A stretch of DNA of 64,000 nucleotides from Thermoanaerobaculia bacterium (GTDB lineage: Bacteria > Acidobacteriota > Thermoanaerobaculia > Multivoradales > JAIOJS01): NCBI GenBank assembly GCA_030429235.1, contig JAUIDB010000010.1, positions 93,395 to 157,394 on the forward strand. Reading direction: 5' to 3'. The notes beneath the pieces are model-generated. The model was not told the origin of the DNA. It saw only the letters and a program-made list of their open reading frames with translations, and searched no databases. Made by a program: the position numbers and the translations under genes. This document shows, in pieces, positions 25,795-33,744 of the stretch (its first letter is position 1; every line of letters starts with the position of its first letter).

Positions 25795-26712
25795 ATGCCC
25801 TGGTACTTTCTGTCCACCGAGTTCATCATCTACGGTTGCACCGTACTGATCATCGCCCATGCCTGGCGGCGGGGACGAGGCGCCGTCGCCACCTTCACCG
25901 CGGCATCGTTGTTCGGTTTCACCCTCGAGTTCCTGTCGGTTCGCGCCGGCACCGACTACTGCTATGGCAAGTTCCTGATTATGGTGCCTCCCTGGGAGGT
26001 GGGAGCGAAGATGCCGCTCGCTGCCTGTACCGGGGGCGAGGCGGTACCGCTGTGGATCATCCTGGGGTGGGGCATCACGGTCTACGTCGCCATGGCGACG
26101 AGTTCGCTGCTGCCGATTCCCTGGTGGGTGCGGCCTTTGCTCGACGGACTCCTCGCCGTCAACATCGACTGGATCATGGATCCTCTGGCGGGCCACCTCG
26201 GCTTTTGGACCTGGTTCCACCCCGGTCCCTGGTTCGGGATCCCCCTCGACAACTACTTCGGGTGGATCATGACCGTGGCCGGTTTCTCCTTCCTGGTGCG
26301 CTGGCTGCAACACAAGGTACCGGCGTCGTGGTTCGGGAAGTGGCGAGAGGTCGTGCTGCCCTTCATCGCGGGAGCCCTCGGTCCGCTGGTGGTCTTCGGC
26401 TCGATCTCGCTCTACCAGGCGGCGGTGGCGCGTGGGGTCGAGGAGTGGATGTTGGTGGCCGGAACGGTCTTGGCGGCACAGCTTCCGGTTCTGTATTGGG
26501 CTCTCAGGGTCCGCGGTGAGGCACCTCCGCAGCGGCTGCTGGTGGGGGTTTCGGTCTTCTTTCAGCTGCTCTACTCGGGCATGTTGTGGGGAAGTGGTGT
26601 CTTCAGCCAGGTTCCCGCTTTGGCGATCGTGGCGCAGGCGACCCTCTGTCTAGCCGTGCTGGGCTACTCCTGGCCCTATCGCTGGGGATCCTCATCGACC
26701 GAGGGTGCGTAG
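25795..26712 (+). CDS. CruF/DUF422-family carotenoid membrane protein (copy 1)
   Basis: 305 residues, about eight hydrophobic helices. The DUF422 signature is clear: DWIMDPLAGHLGFWTW near residue 125, then GIPLDNYFGW. The family includes CruF carotenoid 1,2-hydratase and bisanhydrobacterioruberin hydratase. The N-terminal half is more diverged than copy 2. ATG 25795 has GAGGAG 6 nt upstream and lies 13 bp after the cyclase stop, so it is probably co-transcribed with the lycopene-cyclase-like and cyclase genes. Its last 37 bp overlap the end of copy 2 on the other strand. Confidence 0.75.
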   Translation: MPWYFLSTEFIIYGCTVLIIAHAWRRGRGAVATFTAASLFGFTLEFLSVRAGTDYCYGKFLIMVPPWEVGAKMPLAACTGGEAVPLWIILGWGITVYVAMATSSLLPIPWWVRPLLDGLLAVNIDWIMDPLAGHLGFWTWFHPGPWFGIPLDNYFGWIMTVAGFSFLVRWLQHKVPASWFGKWREVVLPFIAGALGPLVVFGSISLYQAAVARGVEEWMLVAGTVLAAQLPVLYWALRVRGEAPPQRLLVGVSVFFQLLYSGMLWGSGVFSQVPALAIVAQATLCLAVLGYSWPYRWGSSSTEGA

Positions 26713-27512
26713 AGGCAGAGCAGTGCCGCTAGGACCGGCACGCCGATCAGGAAAGGACTGACGACCCGCGTGCCCTCGGGGTAGCCGGCGAAGGTGTCTC
26801 CGACCCCCAGGGCGGCGTAGGAGAGGATGGCGGCGGTCGGCAACCACGCTCGGAGCGGTCGAGCGGGCCGCAGAGCGATCCGTGGCTCGAGGAACCCGTA
26901 GGTGGCGAGGATGGTGAACGACGTCAGGACCCACCCCGCGAAGTTGCGCAGGGGGATGTCGAAGTAGGGGCCGCCATCGACCCAGATCCAAGCCTTGAAG
27001 CCATTCGCCATCAGCGGGTCGTAGGCCAGGTCCCAGCCGGTCATGACCAGGGCGCCGAGGAGCGCCACGATCGGTAGTCGGAAACCCGCTCGGGGAGGAG
27101 CTACTGGCCGACGATCGACGATCGAGTTGACGATCACGTAGACCGGAAAGACCAACATGAAGTAAGCGAGGGGGATGATCAGAGGTACGGGACCCAGTTT
27201 CGGTCCCAGGACGTCGGTGTAGTAGTAGTTGCCGAAGATCACGCCGGTCCGCTCACCGACGAACTCGAAGAGGTAGGAGATCAGGGCGGTAACGACGAGA
27301 AAGGTGGTCGCTCGTGGCCAGCCCAGCAGGAGCACGGCGCAGGTGAAGGAGAAGCCGGCGTAGACCGGAATCAGGAGGGTCCAGGGCACCCGACCCTCGA
27401 GAGGGACTCCAGAGATCGCATGGTAGAGGTGCGCGCTGACGTGGATCGTCAACAGCAACAGCATGAAGGCGAGAAGCAGATCCTCGAAGGTGAGCCGCCG
27501 AGAGGTGCTCAT
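26676..27512 (-). CDS. CruF/DUF422-family carotenoid membrane protein (copy 2)
   Basis: 278 residues with seven to eight helices and the canonical family pattern: FEFVGERTGVIFGNYYY near residue 83, PLAYFMLVFPVYVI, WDLAYDPLMA near 160 and DIPLRNFAGW. This is a closer match to known carotenoid-hydratase CruF proteins than copy 1. The membrane enzyme would hydrate an end group of an acyclic carotenoid. The start overlaps the stop of the FMN-reductase gene (ATGA). Its 3' end overlaps copy 1 by 37 bp in a tail-to-tail arrangement. Confidence 0.85.
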   Translation of the reverse strand: MSTSRRLTFEDLLLAFMLLLLTIHVSAHLYHAISGVPLEGRVPWTLLIPVYAGFSFTCAVLLLGWPRATTFLVVTALISYLFEFVGERTGVIFGNYYYTDVLGPKLGPVPLIIPLAYFMLVFPVYVIVNSIVDRRPVAPPRAGFRLPIVALLGALVMTGWDLAYDPLMANGFKAWIWVDGGPYFDIPLRNFAGWVLTSFTILATYGFLEPRIALRPARPLRAWLPTAAILSYAALGVGDTFAGYPEGTRVVSPFLIGVPVLAALLCLYAPSVDEDPQR

Positions 27513-28084
27513 GCCGGGGTTCCGAGTCGGTCGATCCAAGTGGTGAAGCTCGCGAGGAAGTTGCCGAGGCGCTGGACCGTCGCTTCGTCACGAAGGCGGA
27601 GTTCGTCGTCGAAGAGCTGGTGGCACGAGCCGATCAGAACCATTGGCTGCGCCATCACCAGCGCATTCAGGGGGGCGAGGTTCTGGCGGAGCTGGTACTG
27701 GGCAGCCCGGGTTCCCAGGCGCCCGGGGGTGGCTCCGAGCAACGCCACCGGTCGTCCGTCCAGGGGATGGGGTTTCGGCGGTCGGCTCAGCCAGTCGATC
27801 GCGTTCTTCAACAGGGCGGGAGGTCCGGAGTTGTATTCGGGAGTCACCAGCAGGAGTCCGTCGGCGCGGCTGACCGCCTCGCGGAGGGCGACGACGCCGT
27901 CGGGCAGGCCCCCGGTTTCGACGTCACCGTCGTAGAGCGGGACCTCCCGCAGGTCTGGCAGCAGCCATTCGACCTCGGGGGGAGCGATCTCCATCGCCGC
28001 CCGCAGCAGGGCCTGATTGAACGATCTTTGGCGCAAGCTGCCGGCGAGGGCAGCGAGGCGGAGGGGGGACGAGGTGTGCGGCAC
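27509..28084 (-). CDS. NAD(P)H-dependent FMN reductase (flavodoxin-like fold)
   Basis: 191 residues. The FMN phosphate loop GSLRQRSFNQALLRA lies near residue 15. The second FMN loop VTPEYNSGPPALLKNAIDWLSR, near 85, is the PEYN..P..LKNAIDW signature of the chromate/azo-reductase-like family. Members use NAD(P)H to reduce FMN or quinones in the cytosol. It starts at GTG with AGGAG 7 nt upstream, and a TATCAT -10 lies further up. It is coupled by ATGA to the CruF copy 2 gene, suggesting supply of reduced flavin or quinone next to a carotenoid step (inference). Confidence 0.93.
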   Translation of the reverse strand: MPHTSSPLRLAALAGSLRQRSFNQALLRAAMEIAPPEVEWLLPDLREVPLYDGDVETGGLPDGVVALREAVSRADGLLLVTPEYNSGPPALLKNAIDWLSRPPKPHPLDGRPVALLGATPGRLGTRAAQYQLRQNLAPLNALVMAQPMVLIGSCHQLFDDELRLRDEATVQRLGNFLASFTTWIDRLGTPA

Positions 28085-28217
28085 GGTGGGTCTCCTGGGG
28101 CTTGCTGGGACGAATGATAGCCGGATCGCTCGAGCGGCGTTCGGTAGTGACAGAGGGCGGAGCGGCCGGGACGGTCGAGATCAGTGGTAGCACCGCCACC
28201 GGCCGGTCGGTACTGGG

Positions 28218-28247
28218 TTGACGTTCTGGGACAGGGTCTTCTATTCT
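28218..28247 (+). promoter_or_regulatory. Sigma-70-type promoter of the multiheme redox operon
   Basis: TTGACG (28218-28223) and TATTCT (28242-28247) are separated by 18 bp, the best -35/-10 pair I see in the window. The predicted start near 28254 gives a leader of about 75 nt with GGGAGG shortly before the ATG at 28328. It is the only clear promoter for the eight genes down to 40781. Confidence 0.55.
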
Positions 28248-28327
28248 GGCCGCACCAGCTCTAACAATGGCAGACGCCAGACTAGGTCGAAGACCGACGG
28301 TGTCTGGGGTGCCGGGAGGTAGATGAG

Positions 28328-30154
28328 ATGGCCGTGGCCAAGGGATCGATCAGCACTCCGAGTCGGATCGGCGAGCAGTGGGCGAGGAATCGTGGATGGG
28401 GTGGACTTCTCGCCTGGGTGGTTTGCGCCCTCTTCGTCGCGGCAGGGGCCGGAGCCGCGCTCGCCGACGACGAAGGCGAGCAAGAAAAACCGCTCACCGC
28501 CGATGAAGAACACGCTCGGATCTTTTCCGAGAATCGCTTCCCGTCCGCCAACACGTGCGCGACCTGTCACCCGGACCACTACCGTGAGTGGTCGGTATCG
28601 CCTCACGCCTACGCCCAGATGAGCCCCGTGTTCAACGCTTTCCACGGCACCGTTCTCAAGTTGACCAACGGCACCAACGGGGACTTCTGTATCCGTTGCC
28701 ACACCCCGGTTGGCATGAACCTCGAGGAACCGGAGTTCATGAGCAACATGGACCGCCACCCGACCTCGCGCGAAGGCGTGACCTGTCTGGTTTGTCATCG
28801 CCTGAACCAGGCCTACGGAAAGATCAGCGGTCGCCTGGCGATCGTCGAGGGCGACATCTTCGAACCGGTCTACGGTCCGAGCGGAAACGACGAGGTGGCA
28901 CGCGTCATCGACAGCGACGAGTTCGTCGTCAACACCGTCAGAGGTCAGGCGGGACGAGCGATCCACACCAAAGCGGAGCCTTTCTTCCAGCTGACGACCT
29001 CGGGATTCTGCGCCACCTGCCACGACGTGAACCTGGTCAATGGCTTCCGGCTCGAAGAGGCCTTCAGTGAGTTTAAGACCTCACCCGCCGCCAAGGCGAA
29101 CGTCTCTTGTCAGGACTGTCACATGGGGAAGACCCCGGGCAAGGTCTCCGGCTACGCCGAGGCCCCGGCAGCCATGGTTGGGGGCAAGCCGACGCAGCCT
29201 CGAAAACGCACCGACCACATGTTCATCGGTCCCGACTACTCGGTAATTCATCCCGGCATCTTCCCGCACAATCCGCGGGCGGCCGAACTGGCGACCATCC
29301 GGGAGTGGCTGACCTTCGACCACGAGGCTGGCTGGGGTACCGACGCGTTCGAGGATTCCGTTGCCGAGGACTTCGAGTTCCCGGAACGCTGGCGTTCCAT
29401 CGACGATCGTTACGATGCCCGAGACATCCTCGACGACAACTTCGCGCTCCTGGCCGAGGCTCACGAGGCGCGACGCACGGTACTGCGTAACGGCTACCAA
29501 TTGGGTGAGATTCGCGTGGAGCGTTCGGACTCTCGCCAGGGACTCGATTTCCGGGTCCAGGTGCGCAACGCCACCGATGGCCACGGGGTGCCGACCGGCT
29601 TCGACGCCGAGCGACTGGTGTTCCTGCAGGTCGAGGTACGGGATGCCAACGACGAGGTCGTGTTCCAGTCTGGCGACCTCGACCCCAACGGTGACGTTCG
29701 GGACTCCCACTCGCTCTACGTGCACAACGGTGAACTGCCGATCGACGATCAACTGTTCAGCCTGCAATCTCGTTTTATCGTACGGATGGTCCGAGGTGGA
29801 GAGCGCGAGCAGGTCCTGGCCGTGAACTACTCGGATGACCCCCTGCCCTTCCTGCGACCGTCCACCACATCGACGATCCTGACCGGCCGCCCGCGAGGGG
29901 CGCGCAAGCACAAACAGAACATCGAGCCCAATGGTCAGCGCTGGGCCGAGTACTCGGTGGAACCGAGTGCTCTGCGGGGTCCGGGTCCCTACACTCTCCG
30001 GGTACGACTGATCGCGGGCATGATCCCGGTCAATCTGATCGACGCCATTAAAGGCGTCGGCTTCGACTACTACATGAGCCCCCGGCAGGTGGCGGAGAAG
30101 GTGGTCGAAGGGCATCAGATTCTCTGGGAGAAGGAGATGGAGGTGGACCTGTGA
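28328..30154 (+). CDS. Pentaheme cytochrome c554-like protein with C-terminal beta domain
   Basis: 608 residues. A signal anchor at about 25-48 leads to a periplasmic protein with five CxxCH heme sites: CATCH 77, CIRCH 121, CLVCH 153, CATCH 228 and CQDCH 261. The first site sits in CATCHPDHYREWSVSPHA, the pattern of the cytochrome c554/multiheme nitrite family, where a distal His follows. Residues 370-600 have no heme motif and look beta-rich (FRVQVRNATDGHGVPTGF). Family members carry electrons in the periplasm. First gene of the redox operon; its stop overlaps the barrel gene start as GTGA. Confidence 0.9.
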   Translation: MAVAKGSISTPSRIGEQWARNRGWGGLLAWVVCALFVAAGAGAALADDEGEQEKPLTADEEHARIFSENRFPSANTCATCHPDHYREWSVSPHAYAQMSPVFNAFHGTVLKLTNGTNGDFCIRCHTPVGMNLEEPEFMSNMDRHPTSREGVTCLVCHRLNQAYGKISGRLAIVEGDIFEPVYGPSGNDEVARVIDSDEFVVNTVRGQAGRAIHTKAEPFFQLTTSGFCATCHDVNLVNGFRLEEAFSEFKTSPAAKANVSCQDCHMGKTPGKVSGYAEAPAAMVGGKPTQPRKRTDHMFIGPDYSVIHPGIFPHNPRAAELATIREWLTFDHEAGWGTDAFEDSVAEDFEFPERWRSIDDRYDARDILDDNFALLAEAHEARRTVLRNGYQLGEIRVERSDSRQGLDFRVQVRNATDGHGVPTGFDAERLVFLQVEVRDANDEVVFQSGDLDPNGDVRDSHSLYVHNGELPIDDQLFSLQSRFIVRMVRGGEREQVLAVNYSDDPLPFLRPSTTSTILTGRPRGARKHKQNIEPNGQRWAEYSVEPSALRGPGPYTLRVRLIAGMIPVNLIDAIKGVGFDYYMSPRQVAEKVVEGHQILWEKEMEVDL

Positions 30155-31584
30155 GCATTCGTAGCTGGGCAGCGGTCCTTTCGGCCTTCCTTCTCGGAGT
30201 GGGTTCGGCTGGCTGGGCTTCGGAGGGCTCCGCAACGCCCACCGCCGGAGGTGGAAGCGGAGGAGAGAAGGAGCACCATGCCGACGGCCACAGCAGTAGC
30301 CGAATCACCGACGAAGTGATCCCGCTCGATCTCGAGAACTTCCCCGAGCGCCCTCGGCCGCCGATCGAGCTCGGCAACCACTTCTTGGGAACCGGCACGC
30401 TGTGGCCGGGATTCGAGTTGCCGACCGGGGCAGTCTGGCAACCGGCACTCTTCGCCTTCGGTACCTGGCGCAACGCCGTACAGACCCTCGACGACGGGTT
30501 CGATACTCGGACGGAGTTCCGGACGCGGATGGACCTCTTCCTCAACCTGCAGTTGTCGGGGAGTGAACGGATCATCATCGGCGTGCGACCGTTCGACGAA
30601 GACGGCGCGTTCACCCGCTACGTCTTCGACGGGCCCGAGGACTCGGACTTCTACGACGAGCTGGATCTGGGGATCGAAAGCCTCTTCTTCGAAGGGGACT
30701 TTGGAGAGATCTTCCCGAATCTGTCGCGGGATGACTTCCGGCGCACCGACTACGGATTCTCGGTGGGGCGGCAATCGCTGATCTTCCAGGAGGGTTTCGT
30801 CCTGGGAGACGCCCTCGACTCACTAGGAGTGACGCGCAACACGCTGCTGCCGAAAGGGACGAGCAACTTTCGGGTCACCTACCTAGGGGCCTGGGACAGC
30901 ATCCACCGGAACGGCGTCGAAGATGAAGATGCCCAGCTCTTTGGTCTCTTGACGTCGACGGACTTCCGCCGCTCGACGGTCGATGTCGATGCGGTCTACG
31001 TCCAGAGCGACGCGGGACTGGGCGATCAGATCGTGGTCGGAGCCAGCGCGGTGCAGCGTTTCGGTCACATCAATACCACGTTCCGTCTGGTCGGAAGCGC
31101 TGGGTTGGACGACTTTGCCGGGGCCGCGGGGGATGGCGGGATCTTTACCAGTGAAGTCTCCTGGACTCCGCACCACACCGACAATCATGCGTACATCAAC
31201 GCCTTCGTCGCGGTCGACGACTTCTCGCCGGCGGCTCGGGCGCCGGGAACGGGCGGGGTGCTGTCGGGCATGGGGATCGGCTTCTCGGGCTCTGGTTTGG
31301 GATTCCCGGGACCGCTGGATTCCTCGTCTCGCGACGTGGTCGGTGCGGTCTTCGGCTACCAGAAGATCGCTCACGACCTGCGCAGCCAGTGGGTGTTCGA
31401 GGTCGCTTCGCGGATCGGACTGGACGACGCCGTCACCGATTCGGTGGCGGCTACCGTGCGCTGGCAGCGGGCGCTGCGAAAGCACTACGTGGTGGTGTTG
31501 GATGGGTTCGGCGGTTGGGTCGACAGCGGTGGCGGCGACGATACGTTGTACGGAGCCAGGCTCGAGCTGCTCACCAAGTTCTGA
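30151..31584 (+). CDS. Predicted outer-membrane beta-barrel protein of the redox operon
   Basis: 477 residues beginning at a GTG overlapping the previous stop. Signal peptide 1-24 (ends GWAS), then a Gly/Ser/His-rich stretch (about 28-50). The rest consists of amphipathic strands alternating with acidic turns and ends in aromatic LELLTKF, a barrel-type C-terminus. No heme motif or known family name is evident; it resembles alginate/carbohydrate-type porins only in general form. Lying between two multiheme cytochrome genes, it may form the outer-membrane sheath of a porin-cytochrome conduit (inference). Confidence 0.7.
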   Translation: MSIRSWAAVLSAFLLGVGSAGWASEGSATPTAGGGSGGEKEHHADGHSSSRITDEVIPLDLENFPERPRPPIELGNHFLGTGTLWPGFELPTGAVWQPALFAFGTWRNAVQTLDDGFDTRTEFRTRMDLFLNLQLSGSERIIIGVRPFDEDGAFTRYVFDGPEDSDFYDELDLGIESLFFEGDFGEIFPNLSRDDFRRTDYGFSVGRQSLIFQEGFVLGDALDSLGVTRNTLLPKGTSNFRVTYLGAWDSIHRNGVEDEDAQLFGLLTSTDFRRSTVDVDAVYVQSDAGLGDQIVVGASAVQRFGHINTTFRLVGSAGLDDFAGAAGDGGIFTSEVSWTPHHTDNHAYINAFVAVDDFSPAARAPGTGGVLSGMGIGFSGSGLGFPGPLDSSSRDVVGAVFGYQKIAHDLRSQWVFEVASRIGLDDAVTDSVAATVRWQRALRKHYVVVLDGFGGWVDSGGGDDTLYGARLELLTKF

Positions 31585-31677
31585 CGCGAGGTCGACAACC
31601 GAGGGGCGGGCCGTCGCCGGGGCGGGCAGCTGGGGTACCATGTCCTCGAAGTATTGGAACCAGTAGGGCGAGGTGTG

Positions 31678-33744
31678 ATGCAGCGTGGGCAGCGGCGACG
31701 ACTCCTGATCTCGATGGGCCTAGCGGCCGGGATCTGCTTCTCGGTTTCGGCCAGTCTCGAAGCCCAGTCCGACGCTTCCTCTGACTGGAACGCCTTGACC
31801 CTGCGGGATCCGGCCAAGGTGGTCACGGCCGAAGCGTGCGGCGAGTGCCATGCTCTAGAAAAGGAAACCTGGCTGACGACGCCACACGCCACTGGGTTCA
31901 AGACCCTGCATCGGCGGGAATCCGCCGAGACGATTGCCGGTCGTATGGGCTTCAAGCTGATCAAGCGGGAGAGCCTCTGCCTCAAGTGTCACTACACGGC
32001 GCAGGTGGAGAAGGAGCAGTTGCGGGCGGTATCTGGCGTCTCCTGCGAGTCTTGTCACGGTGCCGGTCGGGATTGGATCGACATCCACAACAACTACGGT
32101 CCCGGTGCCGACGTCGCGACCGAGACCGAGGCGCATCGGGAACAGCGCATCGACGCGAGTCGGGCGGCCGGAATGCGCCGCCCCAGCGAGATCTACGATA
32201 CGGCCAAGAGCTGCTTCGAGTGCCACACGGTGCCCGAAGAGCGGTTGGTCAACGTGGGCGGGCACTCGACCGGAAGCCTCGACTTCGAACTGGTCGAGCG
32301 GAGTCAGGGAGAGATCCGCCACAACTTCCTCGGATCGTTGACCGGCGGCTCGCGAGACAACCGAGTCAGTTCGCCCGAACGGCGCCGCCTCCTCTACCTG
32401 GCAGGGCGTCTACTGGACCTGGAGTACAGCCTGCGGGGGCTGGCGGTAGCCACGAGGGAGGATACCTACTCGAAGGCGATGAGCCGGCGGATTCGCACTG
32501 CGGTGGCCGAGGTGCGGGCGATTGCCGCGAGCGCGGGGATCGGGGAACTCGACGACCTGTTGCAGTCGGTTCGGTCCGCCGACCTCACCGTCGGGCAGAG
32601 TCAGGCGCTCGAGGCGCTGGCCGCGACGGTGGGAACCACCAATCGGCAACTCTTGGCAGGCCACGACGGTAGCCGGCTGGCGGCTCTCGACCCTCTGATC
32701 GCCGGACAAACGCCGCCGGATCAATGGGCCGAGTCCGAGGACCAGGGACCGGACGATGAGGTCGACTCACTGTTCTTCGATCCTCCGGAGGCAGAAGGCG
32801 AGGTCGCGACTACTGGGACAACTGCCGCGGTCGACGACGGGATCCCCGCGGAGGGACCTGTCAACCGCTGGCTCCGGCCGCGCTCGAACCATCGTTCGCT
32901 GGGGCCTGGCGCCTGTTCGGGCTGCCACGGCGACCAGAACGCGTGGTGGTTCGACGACCGCCACTTCGCTTCAGCGGAGCCGTTCTTCGATCAGAGGCCC
33001 GAAGCGGTGCGGATCGCGCGACTCTACGGCGTGCGTCCGGGGTCGATGGCGCGTGGGGACGCCCTGTGCATGGATTGCCACGGCTCGGTCGTCTCCGGCA
33101 AGGAGCGGCGCGAAGTACTGGATGGCGTCGGCTGCGAGTCGTGCCACGGGTCCGCGGCCGACTGGCTCGAACCACACAAAGAGGGAGATGCTTCGTTGGG
33201 CCGCAATCGCCCGGGATTCGTCGCGGCTCTGGGTCTGGGGAAGCGGGACCTGGGACGACTCGACGTCCGCGCCGAGACTTGTGCTTCCTGCCACTACGTG
33301 ACCGACCCGCGGCTCCTGTCGGCGGGCCACCCGTCGGGGGAGGGCTGGGACTTTGCAGCGGCGGTTTCGGAGATCGTGCATTGGGATCAGCCGGTGGAAC
33401 CGAGGTCGGAGCTCACCGCGGCCTGGCGAACGGTCCAGGGCCAACGCGGACCGGTGCCGACGGTGCGGCTGGCGCGCCTACCGTCCGGTTCGGTACCGAC
33501 CGCCGACGGTGCCGTGAGCGGAGGACGCTCGGCGCGACGTTCTCCGCGTCCGGCTCGGACGCTGAACCCGCGCCCGCGCGGCGGTGGTATCGCCCCCGTG
33601 ACCGAGGAGGTACTAGACTTGGGCCCGGTTCCACCGTTTCCCGTCGTCGACCCGGATGCGTCGGTCGAGGAGGTATTGCTGATCCTGCGTCAGAGACTAG
33701 AGCTACTGTACGGAATCGTGGCCGCGGCCGAGGGGGAGCCATGA
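31678..33744 (+). CDS. Octaheme cytochrome c with internal tetraheme duplication
   Basis: 688 residues. Signal peptide about 1-33, then four CxxCH sites in the first half (CGECH 54, CLKCH 101, CESCH 123, CFECH 179) and four in the second (CSGCH 412, CMDCH 464, CESCH 485, CASCH 535). Third sites match in context: CESCHGAGRDW versus CESCHGSAADW. This shows duplication of a cytochrome-c554-like tetraheme module. A heme-free 230-residue spacer, partly helical and partly acidic, separates the halves; the C-terminus is Pro/Arg-rich and basic. ATG 31678 follows GGGCGAGG. The stop overlaps the next gene (ATGA). Confidence 0.9.
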   Translation: MQRGQRRRLLISMGLAAGICFSVSASLEAQSDASSDWNALTLRDPAKVVTAEACGECHALEKETWLTTPHATGFKTLHRRESAETIAGRMGFKLIKRESLCLKCHYTAQVEKEQLRAVSGVSCESCHGAGRDWIDIHNNYGPGADVATETEAHREQRIDASRAAGMRRPSEIYDTAKSCFECHTVPEERLVNVGGHSTGSLDFELVERSQGEIRHNFLGSLTGGSRDNRVSSPERRRLLYLAGRLLDLEYSLRGLAVATREDTYSKAMSRRIRTAVAEVRAIAASAGIGELDDLLQSVRSADLTVGQSQALEALAATVGTTNRQLLAGHDGSRLAALDPLIAGQTPPDQWAESEDQGPDDEVDSLFFDPPEAEGEVATTGTTAAVDDGIPAEGPVNRWLRPRSNHRSLGPGACSGCHGDQNAWWFDDRHFASAEPFFDQRPEAVRIARLYGVRPGSMARGDALCMDCHGSVVSGKERREVLDGVGCESCHGSAADWLEPHKEGDASLGRNRPGFVAALGLGKRDLGRLDVRAETCASCHYVTDPRLLSAGHPSGEGWDFAAAVSEIVHWDQPVEPRSELTAAWRTVQGQRGPVPTVRLARLPSGSVPTADGAVSGGRSARRSPRPARTLNPRPRGGGIAPVTEEVLDLGPVPPFPVVDPDASVEEVLLILRQRLELLYGIVAAAEGEP

